Origin: an uncultured Bacteroidales bacterium
Lineage (GTDB): Bacteria > Bacteroidota > Bacteroidia > Bacteroidales > Muribaculaceae
DNA length: 13,558 nt
NCBI GenBank assembly: GCA_905210435.1
Contig: CAJLWO010000067.1
Coordinates: 1-13,558, forward strand
Direction of reading: 5' to 3'
A program made the translations under genes and the position numbers. Below are positions 1 to 7,792 of this stretch, piece after piece. The first letter of the stretch is position 1. Each line of letters begins with the position of its first letter. The notes beneath the pieces were generated by a model, which was given only the letters and a program-made list of their open reading frames with translations, was not told where the DNA came from and searched no databases.

Positions 1-65
1 CACTCTCGGCCGGTCTCTCAAAGTTCGTTTGAGGTCATTAACCGAATATCCCTACGTTATATTTA

Positions 66-2600
66 TTACTGCTCGATATTCGCGGGGACGATACGGGTGA
101 CAATGTCGGTGCCGTCTTCGTTGAGGTCGACGGTGATTGTGTCGCCGGCATGGACTGTGGCATCGATTATCAGTTCGGCGAGGGAATCTTCCAGGTATTT
201 CTGGATGGCACGTTTTAGCGGACGTGCGCCGTACTCGCGGTCGTAACCCTTGTCGGCGATGAAGCTCTTGGCTCGTTCCGATATGTCGAGCTTGTAGCCG
301 AGAGTATCGATGCGTTTGTAGAAACCTGCAAGCTCGATGTCGATAATCTTGTAGATGGCTTCTTTGTCGAGCGAGTCAAACATGACGATGTCGTCGACGC
401 GGTTGAGGAATTCGGGCGCAAATGCCTTGTTGAGCGCTTTCTGGATGACGCTCTGCTCGTAGTCCTTGTTGTCGGTGCGTGTTGCGAAACCTACGCCCGA
501 ACCGAAGTCCTTGAGCTGACGTGTACCGATGTTTGACGTCATGATTATAAGGGTGTTCTTGAAGTCGATTTTTCGTCCGAGTGAGTCGGTCAGACGGCCT
601 TCGTCAAGCACCTGAAGCAGGAGGTTAAACACATCGGGGTGCGCCTTTTCGATTTCGTCGAGAAGCACCACGGAGTAGGGGCGACGGCGCACTTTTTCGG
701 TCAGCTGTCCTCCCTCCTCGTAGCCAACATATCCCGGAGGCGCTCCGACGAGGCGCGACACGGTGAATTTCTCCATGTACTCGCTCATGTCGATGCGTAT
801 AAGTGTGTCGGCCGAGTCAAACAGGTATTCAGCCAGTTTTTTTGCAAGGTGGGTCTTGCCGACGCCTGTCGGGCCGAGGAACATGAACGTGCCTATGGGC
901 TTGTTGGGGTCTTTCAGTCCGACACGGTTACGCTGTATGGCTTTGACGATTTTGTCAATCGCCTTGTCCTGGCCGATAATGGCGTTTTTGAGCTGCGGCG
1001 CCATGGCCTTGAGGCGAGCGCCCTCGGCCTGCGCCACGCGCTGCACGGGCACGCCTGTCATCATCGCCACAACTTCGGCCACTTTGTCCTCGTCGACCGT
1101 CTCGCGGTGCTGTTCGAGATGCTCTTGCCAGCGTTGCTTGGCGGTCTCGAGCTGCTTGCGGAGCTGCTGCTCGGTGTCGCGGTAGGCGGCGGCTTTCTCA
1201 AAGTTCTGCGACTGCGCGGCTTTGATTTTAGCCTGTCCGGCTTCGACAATCTGTTTCTCGATATTCTCTATTTCCTCCGGCACGGCGATGTTGGTGACAT
1301 GCACGCGTGAACCGGTCTCGTCGAGCGCGTCGATAGCCTTGTCAGGGAAGTTGCGGTCGGATACATAGCGTTCGGTCAGCGACACGCATGCCTCGATTGC
1401 CTCTGGGGTATAGGTGACGTTGTGGTGGTCCTCATATTTGTCCTTTATGCTGCGGAGTATGGTGAGAGTCTCTTCGGCACTTGTCGGTTCGACGGTCACC
1501 TTCTGGAAGCGGCGTTCGAGCGCCCCGTCTTTTTCGATGTTCTTACGGTATTCGTCGAGTGTCGTGGCGCCGATGCACTGTATTTCGCCGCGGGCGAGTG
1601 CGGGTTTGAGCAGGTTGGCAGCGTCCATTGAGCCGGCCGCATTGCCTGCGCCGACGATAGTGTGAAGTTCGTCGATGAACAGGATGATATTGTCATTCTT
1701 GGCGAGTTCGTTGAGCACCGATTTGAGGCGTTCCTCAAACTGTCCGCGGTATTTGGTGCCCGCTACGAGCGAGGCCATGTCGAGCGATATGACGCGTTTG
1801 TCGAACAGGATGCGTGACACCTTGCGCTGTACGATACGCAGCGCGAGACCTTCCACGATGGCCGATTTGCCGACTCCGGGTTCGCCGATGAGCACCGGAT
1901 TGTTCTTCTTGCGGCGCGAAAGGATTTGTGCCAGACGTTCTATCTCGACATCGCGGCCGATGACAGGGTCAAGTTTGCCGGCCTCGGCGAGTTTGGTCAT
2001 GTCGTTGCCGAACTTGTCGAGCGCAGGTGTGTCGCCTGTGTTCGATTTCGACTGCGTGCGTGAGCCGCCTGCTGGACGTTGTGAACCTGAGTCGGGTGCA
2101 TAGTCGTCATCGTCGTCGTCATCGTCGTCAGATGTGCCTGCACCTGCCTGCGGTGCGTCGGCCTTGTTGGATAGCGCTTTGTAAAGAGCTTCATAAGTGA
2201 CTCCCGCACGAAGGAACGGTTTTATGAAATCCTGCTGCTGCACCTCGGAATTGTGGAATATCGCCATAAGAATATGCTCCACATCGACGATGGCGCTCTT
2301 GAGATTGCGGGCTTCGAGTACCGAAAGCTTTACAAGCCTGTTGGCAAGATCGGAGATGGTTATGTCGTCACTGTCATGGATGGCAGTTTCGAAAAGGGTG
2401 TTGTCAAGTTCCTGCGACAGCTGGTAGACCGACACGTCGTGGGCGAGCCGCTCAATCAGGGCGCTTACTCTTGACGTCGGGTCGGAAATCAGCGCAAACA
2501 GCAGGTGCGACGGCATCACCATCGAACTGTTGTGCCTGACCGCTTCATTGCGTGAATTGTCAAGAGCTGTCTTGAAATCATCGGAGAAATTAATTTCCAT
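66..2600 (-). CDS. clpC: ClpC-type AAA+ unfoldase, ATPase subunit of the Clp protease
   Basis: This 844-residue Hsp100 chaperone unfolds substrates in the cytoplasm and feeds them to the ClpP peptidase. An N-terminal Clp_N double repeat (about 1-145) is followed by a low-complexity linker with nine consecutive Asp (158-166). AAA module 1 has Walker A GEPGVGKS at 239-246 and Walker B with D310-E311. A UVR-like coiled segment (about 438-475, containing NFEKAAAYRD) interrupts the middle. AAA module 2 has Walker A GPTGVGKT at 576-583 and Walker B D648-E649. VGF at 703-705 sits where ClpC proteins carry the ClpP-docking loop. The UVR motif, the VGF loop and the short middle region favour ClpC over ClpB. 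The length is normal and the ATG is preceded by AT-rich leader. It is transcribed divergently from gyrA. No clpP is visible. The family call is firm; partnership with ClpP is inferred from the loop. Confidence 0.95.
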   Translation of the reverse strand: MEINFSDDFKTALDNSRNEAVRHNSSMVMPSHLLFALISDPTSRVSALIERLAHDVSVYQLSQELDNTLFETAIHDSDDITISDLANRLVKLSVLEARNLKSAIVDVEHILMAIFHNSEVQQQDFIKPFLRAGVTYEALYKALSNKADAPQAGAGTSDDDDDDDDDYAPDSGSQRPAGGSRTQSKSNTGDTPALDKFGNDMTKLAEAGKLDPVIGRDVEIERLAQILSRRKKNNPVLIGEPGVGKSAIVEGLALRIVQRKVSRILFDKRVISLDMASLVAGTKYRGQFEERLKSVLNELAKNDNIILFIDELHTIVGAGNAAGSMDAANLLKPALARGEIQCIGATTLDEYRKNIEKDGALERRFQKVTVEPTSAEETLTILRSIKDKYEDHHNVTYTPEAIEACVSLTERYVSDRNFPDKAIDALDETGSRVHVTNIAVPEEIENIEKQIVEAGQAKIKAAQSQNFEKAAAYRDTEQQLRKQLETAKQRWQEHLEQHRETVDEDKVAEVVAMMTGVPVQRVAQAEGARLKAMAPQLKNAIIGQDKAIDKIVKAIQRNRVGLKDPNKPIGTFMFLGPTGVGKTHLAKKLAEYLFDSADTLIRIDMSEYMEKFTVSRLVGAPPGYVGYEEGGQLTEKVRRRPYSVVLLDEIEKAHPDVFNLLLQVLDEGRLTDSLGRKIDFKNTLIIMTSNIGTRQLKDFGSGVGFATRTDNKDYEQSVIQKALNKAFAPEFLNRVDDIVMFDSLDKEAIYKIIDIELAGFYKRIDTLGYKLDISERAKSFIADKGYDREYGARPLKRAIQKYLEDSLAELIIDATVHAGDTITVDLNEDGTDIVTRIVPANIEQ
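2103..2129 (-). repeat. GAC/GAT codon run encoding nine aspartates in ClpC
   Basis: Nine consecutive Asp codons (GAC with two GAT) lie inside clpC, encoding residues 158-166 between the N-domain and the first AAA module. The mixed codons make simple slippage less likely than in a pure repeat, but the tract is still trinucleotide-like and could vary in length between strains without breaking the frame. Confidence 0.8.
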
Positions 2601-2690
2601 ATATTGTAACTCAGTTAGTCGTTTTGGAATTGGTGAATTTTATACTTCAAAATATAAGCGGTTATTGTAGTCAGATAGCAATAATTGTGC

Positions 2691-2698
2691 CAAAGATT
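2691..2698 (-). promoter_or_regulatory. possible clpC promoter -7 box
   Basis: Read on the minus strand this is AATCTTTG, one mismatch from the Bacteroidota -7 consensus TAnnTTTG. It lies about 90 bases before the clpC start. I could not find a clear TTTG -33 box at the expected distance, so the call is weak. Confidence 0.25.
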
Positions 2699-2712
2699 GC
2701 GGTTTATGCTCT

Positions 2713-2756
2713 CAGACAGTTAAAAACAGTGTCTGCGGAGTGAAAAACAGTTAAAA
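2713..2756. repeat. repeat cluster upstream of clpC: inverted plus direct repeats
   Basis: CAGACA at 2713-2718 and TGTCTG at 2730-2735 form a 6-bp inverted repeat with an 11-base spacer. ACAGTTAAAA occurs at 2716-2725 and again at 2747-2756, a 31-base period that is close to three helical turns. The cluster lies where upstream elements of a clpC promoter would be expected. An operator is possible but unproven. Confidence 0.4.
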
Positions 2757-2843
2757 TATATGCTCTTTATAAAATTAACATTTATTTAATCGGGCTGTTC
2801 AAATTCGGCAGTTCAAAATTACAATTTTATCGTCAGAAATCAT

Positions 2844-2851
2844 TATCTTTG
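2844..2851 (+). promoter_or_regulatory. gyrA promoter -7 box (TATCTTTG)
   Basis: TATCTTTG matches the Bacteroidota -7 consensus TAnnTTTG exactly. It would start a transcript near position 2858 with a leader of about 150 bases before the gyrA ATG. No good TTTG -33 box lies about 19 bp upstream, so strength rests on the -7 element and AT-rich flanks. Confidence 0.5.
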
Positions 2852-3010
2852 TATTATATTTTACAGACTATTAAGAATATTAAACGGCTCCCAATTATTC
2901 GGATTTAGAGTAGCGGCCTAATTGTCACGGCGTTATCCGCGGCAGTGCTGTCGGTGCTTGCAGTGCGTGGTGTGCCGCAATGAAATAAAAAACATTAATC
3001 ATTATATAAA

Positions 3011-5593
3011 ATGTTAGAAGAAGATAGGATTTTAAAGATTAATATTGAAAACGAGATGAAGACGGCCTATATCGACTATTCGATGTCGGTAATAGTGTCG
3101 CGAGCCCTTCCCGATGTCAGAGACGGTCTGAAGCCGGTGCACCGCCGCGTGCTGTTCGGTATGAACGAGATGGGCAACACCTCCAATCACCCCTATAAGA
3201 AATCGGCCAACTGCGTCGGTGAAGTAATGGGTAAGTATCACCCCCACGGCGACTCCTCGATATATGGGACTGTGGTGCGTCTGGCACAGCCGTGGGCACT
3301 CCGCTACCTCCTTGTCGACGGTCAGGGTAACTTCGGATCGGTCGACGGCGACTCGGCGGCTGCGATGCGTTACACCGAGGTACGTCTAAAGAAAATAGGC
3401 GAGGAGATGCTTGCCGATATCGACAAGGATACGGTCGACTTCCAGCCCAACTACGACAACTCCCGCAAAGAGCCGGTTGTGCTTCCCACGCGTTTTCCCA
3501 ACCTTCTTGTCAACGGAGCTTCCGGTATTGCGGTAGGTATGGCCACCAATATGCCGCCTCACAATCTTACCGAGTCAATCAATGCCTGCGTGGCTCTCAT
3601 TGACAATCCCGAGCTTACGATACCCGAGCTCATGCGCTATATCACAGCTCCCGATTTCCCCACCGGAGGTATCATCTACGGTTACAGCGGAGTCAAGGAC
3701 GCATTCGAGACAGGCCGCGGCCGCATCATCATCCGTTCCAAAGTCGAAATCGAGGCTGAGGCCGAGCATGAGAATATAATCGTGACCGAGATACCTTACG
3801 GTGTCAACAAGGCCGAGCTTGTGAAATATATCGCCGAACTTGTCAACGAAAAGAAGATTGACGGCATCGCCGACCTTTCCGATGAAAGTAGCATCGAGGG
3901 TATGCGTATCGTCATCAAGCTCAAGAGCGACGCCAATTCCAACGTGGTGCTCAACAAGCTCTACAAAATGTCGCAGTTGCAGGCTTCGTTCTCGGTCAAC
4001 AACGTTGCTCTCGTAGGCGGACGTCCGAAGCTCCTCAATCTAAAGGAGCTGCTTCAGTCGTTCATCGACCACCGCCATGAAGTGGTGATACGCCGCACCA
4101 AGTTCGACCTCGCCGAAGCTCAGCGTCAGGCCCACATACTCGAAGGATTGATTATCGCGTCGCAGAATATCGACGAAGTCATCCGCATCATCCGTGCTTC
4201 AGCCACCGTCGAGGAGGCCAAGGTAACACTTGCAGAGCGGTTCGACCTTACCGACGTGCAGACATCGGCAATCGTCGAAATGCGACTCAAACAGCTCTCA
4301 GGTCTGGAGCAGGACAAGCTGCGTGAGCGTTTCGATGAACTTCAGAAAACAATCGCCGAACTCGAGCTCATACTCAACGACGACCATGTGTGCCGCGAAC
4401 TCATCAAGTCGGAACTTATCGAGGTACGCGACCAGTATGGCGACGAACGCCGTACCGAAATCGACTATACGGCCGGCGAATTCAATGCCGAGGATTTCTA
4501 TGCCGACGACGATATGATTATCACGATTTCGCATCTCGGCTACATCAAGCGCACTCCGCTCAGCGAATTCCGCGCACAGAACCGCGGCGGTGTCGGCTCA
4601 CGCGGCAGCAAGGCACGCGAAGAGGACTTCATCGAATATATCTACCTCGCATCCATGCATTCCAACATGCTCTTCTTCACCCAGAAGGGTCTCGTCTACA
4701 AGCTCAAGGTATACGAGCTTCCCGAGGGTGCCAAAAACACCAAGGGACGTGCCATCCAGAACCTGCTCAACATCGAGCCGGGCGATGCCGTCAACGCATT
4801 CATCAGTTGCAAGCAGCTTGACGACAAGGAATTCACCGACAGCCACTATCTCGTGTTCGCTACACGCAACGGTGTCATCAAAAAGACTTCGCTTGCCGAG
4901 TATGCACGCATCAATGTCAAGGGCAAGAAGGCTATCATCATACGCGAAGGCGACCAGGTGATAGGCGTAGACCTCACCGACGGCAATTCGGAAATTCTTA
5001 TGGCCAACCGCAACGGACGCGCTATCCGTTTCCATGAGTCTAAGGTAAGATGCATGGGACGTGTCAGCACCGGCGTGCGCGGCATGACTCTCGATGCCGA
5101 TCCCTCCGACGAAATCGTAGGAATGGTATGTATGAGCGCCGACACTACCAACAATGTAATGGTCGTATCGGAAAAAGGCTACGGCAAACGTTCGCTGCTC
5201 GACGACTACCGTGTCACCAACCGCGGCGGCAAGGGCGTGAAGACCATCAACGTCACCGAAAAGACCGGCCATCTCGTCACGCTCAAGAGCGTCAACGATG
5301 AAAATGACCTCGTCATCATCAACAAGTCGGGCATTACGCTGCGCCTGCATGTCACCGACATCCGTGTGATGGGACGAGCCACGCAGGGTGTCCGTCTCAT
5401 CAATCTCGACAAACGCGGCGACGAAATCGCTTCAGTATGCTGTGTCGATGCCGACCCCGATGAAGAGGTAGAGGAAATCGATGCCAATGCCGAAGTGCTC
5501 GAAGCCGACGAATCTGTCAACGATATCGCCGATGACGATGTCGTAGATGAAATCGAGGACGACACCACCGAGGTATCCGATGATGATGTTTAA
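3011..5593 (+). CDS. gyrA: DNA gyrase subunit A
   Basis: This 860-residue subunit forms A2B2 gyrase with GyrB and introduces negative supercoils by ATP-driven strand passage. The N-terminal breakage-reunion domain contains the catalytic tyrosine Y121 in the RYTEVR motif and a quinolone-binding segment HPHGDSSIYG with S82 and G86 (E. coli 83 and 87). A coiled gate (roughly 360-480) follows, then a six-bladed C-terminal DNA-wrapping pinwheel. In blade 1 the GyrA-box position reads QNRGGVG (523-529) instead of the E. coli QRRGGKG. A closer match, NRGGKG, lies in a later blade at 737-742. The protein ends in a very acidic tail (about 812-860). The start is supported by MLEEDRILKINIE, a typical Bacteroidales GyrA N-terminus. 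It is monocistronic or nearly so, with a strong terminator downstream. ParC is the alternative, but the full pinwheel and tail favour GyrA. Confidence 0.96.
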   Translation: MLEEDRILKINIENEMKTAYIDYSMSVIVSRALPDVRDGLKPVHRRVLFGMNEMGNTSNHPYKKSANCVGEVMGKYHPHGDSSIYGTVVRLAQPWALRYLLVDGQGNFGSVDGDSAAAMRYTEVRLKKIGEEMLADIDKDTVDFQPNYDNSRKEPVVLPTRFPNLLVNGASGIAVGMATNMPPHNLTESINACVALIDNPELTIPELMRYITAPDFPTGGIIYGYSGVKDAFETGRGRIIIRSKVEIEAEAEHENIIVTEIPYGVNKAELVKYIAELVNEKKIDGIADLSDESSIEGMRIVIKLKSDANSNVVLNKLYKMSQLQASFSVNNVALVGGRPKLLNLKELLQSFIDHRHEVVIRRTKFDLAEAQRQAHILEGLIIASQNIDEVIRIIRASATVEEAKVTLAERFDLTDVQTSAIVEMRLKQLSGLEQDKLRERFDELQKTIAELELILNDDHVCRELIKSELIEVRDQYGDERRTEIDYTAGEFNAEDFYADDDMIITISHLGYIKRTPLSEFRAQNRGGVGSRGSKAREEDFIEYIYLASMHSNMLFFTQKGLVYKLKVYELPEGAKNTKGRAIQNLLNIEPGDAVNAFISCKQLDDKEFTDSHYLVFATRNGVIKKTSLAEYARINVKGKKAIIIREGDQVIGVDLTDGNSEILMANRNGRAIRFHESKVRCMGRVSTGVRGMTLDADPSDEIVGMVCMSADTTNNVMVVSEKGYGKRSLLDDYRVTNRGGKGVKTINVTEKTGHLVTLKSVNDENDLVIINKSGITLRLHVTDIRVMGRATQGVRLINLDKRGDEIASVCCVDADPDEEVEEIDANAEVLEADESVNDIADDDVVDEIEDDTTEVSDDDV

Positions 5594-5613
5594 TAACTCA
5601 GAACATTAGGCAT

Positions 5614-5666
5614 GTCGATGTCAGTCGTTTCGCCATGACGCGAAGCGACTGATGTCGGCCTATTTT
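5614..5666 (+). terminator. gyrA terminator hairpin
   Basis: The arms 5614-5632 and 5641-5659 pair over about 19 bp with a few G.T wobbles around an 8-base loop (5633-5640). The best core is TCAGTCG pairing with CGACTGA. TATTTT follows at 5661-5666. The position 20 bases after the gyrA stop fits an intrinsic terminator, although the T-tract is short. Confidence 0.7.
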
Positions 5667-5728
5667 CGAAAAAATTGTCCTTCCCGACCGAACAAATAAG
5701 CAGTTTCGAATATTTTTTTGTTATTAAT

Positions 5729-5759
5729 TTTGTAATTAAACTTTTGTTGGTTAACTTTA
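5729..5759 (+). promoter_or_regulatory. promoter for the TPR gene (TTTG-N19-TAACTTTA)
   Basis: TTTG at 5729-5732 and TAACTTTA at 5752-5759 are separated by 19 bp, fitting the Bacteroidota consensus with one mismatch in the -7 box. A perfect TAATTTTG -7-like octamer at 5725-5732 overlaps it and could be used instead. Either gives a leader of roughly 65-95 bases before the ATG. Confidence 0.55.
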
Positions 5760-5832
5760 TCAAAATTATCGGGAAATGGTATAACGGACAATTTTACGAT
5801 AAAAAATTACTTACATACATATAACTTAAGTC

Positions 5833-7053
5833 ATGAAAAAAATAAGCGTTTTGGGCATTTGCCTTTTTGCCGGTTTGACGGCTGTAGCACAGAACTCCTT
5901 AGTGAAAGAGGTCGAGCGCGAGATGAAATCGTCGGTTGAGAAGTATCCCGAAAAACTTGACAAGCTGAAACCTGCTTTTATCAATGAAGAAACCGCAGGT
6001 CACTCCTACGTATGGTTCGTAGCCGGTAAAGGTGGTATGGATTACTATGACAACCAGGAAGTGATGAAAAAGATGGGTAAGGGCGTAGATGACAAAGTAA
6101 TCGGAAACGTGCTTATGAACTCTTTCGACTATTTGCTGAAAGCGCTTCCGCTTGACTCAGTGCCGAATGAAAAGGGTAAAATCAAGCCCAAATATTCAAA
6201 AGACGCTATAAATCTTATAAATAGCCACCACAAAGACCTCAATATCGCGGCTGTCAATCTGTGGCAGGTAGCCGACTATCCCAGCGCATACAAGGCATGG
6301 GACATGTACATCCAGCTCCCCTCTAATCCGGTGCTCGGTGCAAAAGCTCCCGCCGCTTTGCCCGACTCTACCGCAAGCGACATCTATTACAATATGGGTC
6401 TCGCAGCATGGCAGGCCAATCAGTTTGACGATGCTCTCAATGCATTCGACAACGCTATCGCCAAAGGATATAACAAAAAGAATATCTATGACTACGCTAT
6501 CGCCGTGGCCTACAACAACAATCACGATGCTGCCAAAATGGCATACTATGCAGAGCAGGCCTATCCTCTCTACGGTGCCGAGGACAACAGCTACATCGGC
6601 TACATGATTAATAATAAAATTGCCAACAAGGAGTTTACCGAGGCTCAGGCTATGCTTGAAAAATACATTCAGGCCGACCCGAACAACGGTCAGCTTTACT
6701 ATGTGCTCGGCGTGCTCTACGACTCGCAGGAAAATGTCGATAAGGCTGTCGAGAACTACAAACGCGCCATCGAACTCAATCCCGAGAACGCACAGGCCCA
6801 GCTCCAGTACGGACGTCAGCTTTGCAACAAGGCATTCCGCATAGACGATGAGATATCGAGCCTTCCCGCCGCCCAGTACAACGAGCGTCGTGTCAACGAG
6901 GTCAATCCTCTCTTCCGCGAAGCTACCCAGTACCTTGAGAAAGCTTATTCGCTTGACCCCGACAATATGAGCGATGCCCTTTCTCTCCTGCGTAACTGCT
7001 ACTATAATCTTCAGGACGAGGAGAACCTCAAACGCGTAGAGTCATTGTATTAA
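5833..7053 (+). CDS. secreted tetratricopeptide-repeat protein
   Basis: This 406-residue protein begins with a signal peptide: MKK, a hydrophobic core, then AVAQ around residue 20, a common Bacteroidota cleavage context. It is probably periplasmic or attached to the envelope. Clear TPR units are seen at about 181-214 (SDIYYNMGLAAWQ and following) and 284-319 (GQLYYVLGVLYDSQENVDKA and following, ending AIELNPENA). A degenerate unit lies near 356-390 (ATQYLEKAYSLDPDN). The N-terminal 150 residues have no domain I recognise. TPRs build protein-docking superhelices; no enzymatic motif is visible. The gene has its own promoter and a strong terminator, so it is probably a single transcription unit. 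From memory, a TPR protein downstream of gyrA is common in Bacteroidales, but its partner is unknown to me. Confidence 0.88.
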   Translation: MKKISVLGICLFAGLTAVAQNSLVKEVEREMKSSVEKYPEKLDKLKPAFINEETAGHSYVWFVAGKGGMDYYDNQEVMKKMGKGVDDKVIGNVLMNSFDYLLKALPLDSVPNEKGKIKPKYSKDAINLINSHHKDLNIAAVNLWQVADYPSAYKAWDMYIQLPSNPVLGAKAPAALPDSTASDIYYNMGLAAWQANQFDDALNAFDNAIAKGYNKKNIYDYAIAVAYNNNHDAAKMAYYAEQAYPLYGAEDNSYIGYMINNKIANKEFTEAQAMLEKYIQADPNNGQLYYVLGVLYDSQENVDKAVENYKRAIELNPENAQAQLQYGRQLCNKAFRIDDEISSLPAAQYNERRVNEVNPLFREATQYLEKAYSLDPDNMSDALSLLRNCYYNLQDEENLKRVESLY

Positions 7054-7122
7054 TCACTACATCGGCAAACCATCGCGGTATACACCGTACGGTTATAAAT
7101 GTACCGTGTAAAGATAATTTCA

Positions 7123-7164
7123 CAGGCGGAGCATGTCACGAAACATGTTTCGCCTGCGTTTTTT
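7123..7164 (+). terminator. strong intrinsic terminator after the TPR gene
   Basis: A 14-bp stem (7123-7136 with 7143-7156, two G.T pairs, no mismatches) encloses the 6-base loop CACGAA. It is followed after two bases by six T (7159-7164). It lies 70 bases after the TPR stop and directly before the next promoter. Confidence 0.85.
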
Positions 7165-7182
7165 GCATGTAGGACGAAAGTA

Positions 7183-7214
7183 TTTGTGCATTTTAAATTA
7201 AATAATTATATTTG
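7183..7214 (+). promoter_or_regulatory. promoter of the NfeD-SPFH-DoxX-tpiA run (TTTG-N20-TATATTTG)
   Basis: TTTG at 7183-7186 and TATATTTG at 7207-7214 lie 20 bp apart, a full match to the Bacteroidota primary sigma consensus. The start site would fall near 7221, giving a short A-rich leader of about 25 bases before the ATG at 7247. Confidence 0.75.
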
Positions 7215-7246
7215 TCTGTTATAACGACGGTTTAAAATAATAAAAA

Positions 7247-7693
7247 ATGACAACTTGGCTTATATGGCTGATTTCAGCTATCGTTCTTCTTATCATTGAG
7301 GTCTTTACCGGGACTGTTGCCGCTATGTGTCTGGCTGTAGGCTGCCTTTTGGCTCTCATCCCGGCTTTGGCGGGGAGCGGCACGGTAGTGCAGTTTATCG
7401 TGGCGAGCGCCGGTGCGGTGGCATCGTTTCTCATCCTGTTCCCGATAATACGCAGATATAAGCTCAACAAGGCGGCCCACAGCAATCAGCGGAGCAACAT
7501 GGATGCCATAATAGGGCGTACGGGCACCGTGACCGAGCCGATATATCCCGACGGCAGACGCGGACGCGTGAAAGTGGACGGCGACAACTGGCTTGCAGTG
7601 GCCGATGCCGAGTATTGCCCGATACTCAAAGGCGACAGCGTCGAGGTCATATCATTCGACAGTATTGTCATAAAGGTAAAGCCTAAGAAGTAG
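7247..7693 (+). CDS. NfeD-like membrane protein with C-terminal OB-fold
   Basis: This 148-residue protein has three predicted membrane segments (about 3-20, 24-42 and 48-68). A soluble C-terminal region (about 84-146) follows, containing IGRTGTVTEPIYPDGRRGRV and ending in KVKPKK. This is the architecture of short NfeD (NfeD1b type), whose OB-like domain is thought to associate with an SPFH partner in membrane microdomains. The short form has no N-terminal ClpP-like serine protease domain. The next gene encodes an SPFH protein 99 bases downstream, the classic pairing. The function is a structural or scaffolding role at the inner membrane. Family recognition is good; the exact substrate or process is unknown. 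Confidence 0.87.
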   Translation: MTTWLIWLISAIVLLIIEVFTGTVAAMCLAVGCLLALIPALAGSGTVVQFIVASAGAVASFLILFPIIRRYKLNKAAHSNQRSNMDAIIGRTGTVTEPIYPDGRRGRVKVDGDNWLAVADAEYCPILKGDSVEVISFDSIVIKVKPKK

Positions 7694-7792
7694 CTGTATG
7701 GCATGCCGTCCGGCGGCAGTAGCGACAAATGCCGGATGTAGGTGCCGTGCAGTTTGAAAAAGAGAGAGTATAATCAAAAATTTTAACTTCAT

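Larger units (their letters stand above)
2601..3010. other. divergent clpC-gyrA intergenic control region
   Basis: This 410-base AT-rich stretch separates the start codons of clpC (leftward) and gyrA (rightward). I see no credible ORF or RNA gene in it. It holds a consensus -7 box facing gyrA (2844-2851), a weaker possible -7 box facing clpC (2691-2698), and a repeat cluster at 2713-2756 with a 6-bp inverted repeat and a 10-bp direct repeat. The roughly 150-base gyrA leader contains a possible hairpin with GCGGCA at 2939-2944 and TGCCGC at 2973-2978. No CIRCE-type heat-shock operator was found. Confidence 0.75.

Noticed and set aside
17..33. CTCAAA/TTTGAG hairpin as a clpC terminator
   Set aside because: It is a perfect 6-bp stem with a 5-base loop, but in the clpC direction it is followed by a GC-rich stretch, not T residues.
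639..1310. 223-residue open frame on the plus strand inside clpC
   Set aside because: It is antisense to a fully conserved ClpC coding region, with composition typical of a shadow frame and no recognisable domain.
4598..5350. 250-residue open frame on the minus strand inside gyrA
   Set aside because: It is antisense to the conserved GyrA pinwheel; the His/Val/Asp-rich composition follows from the GyrA codons.
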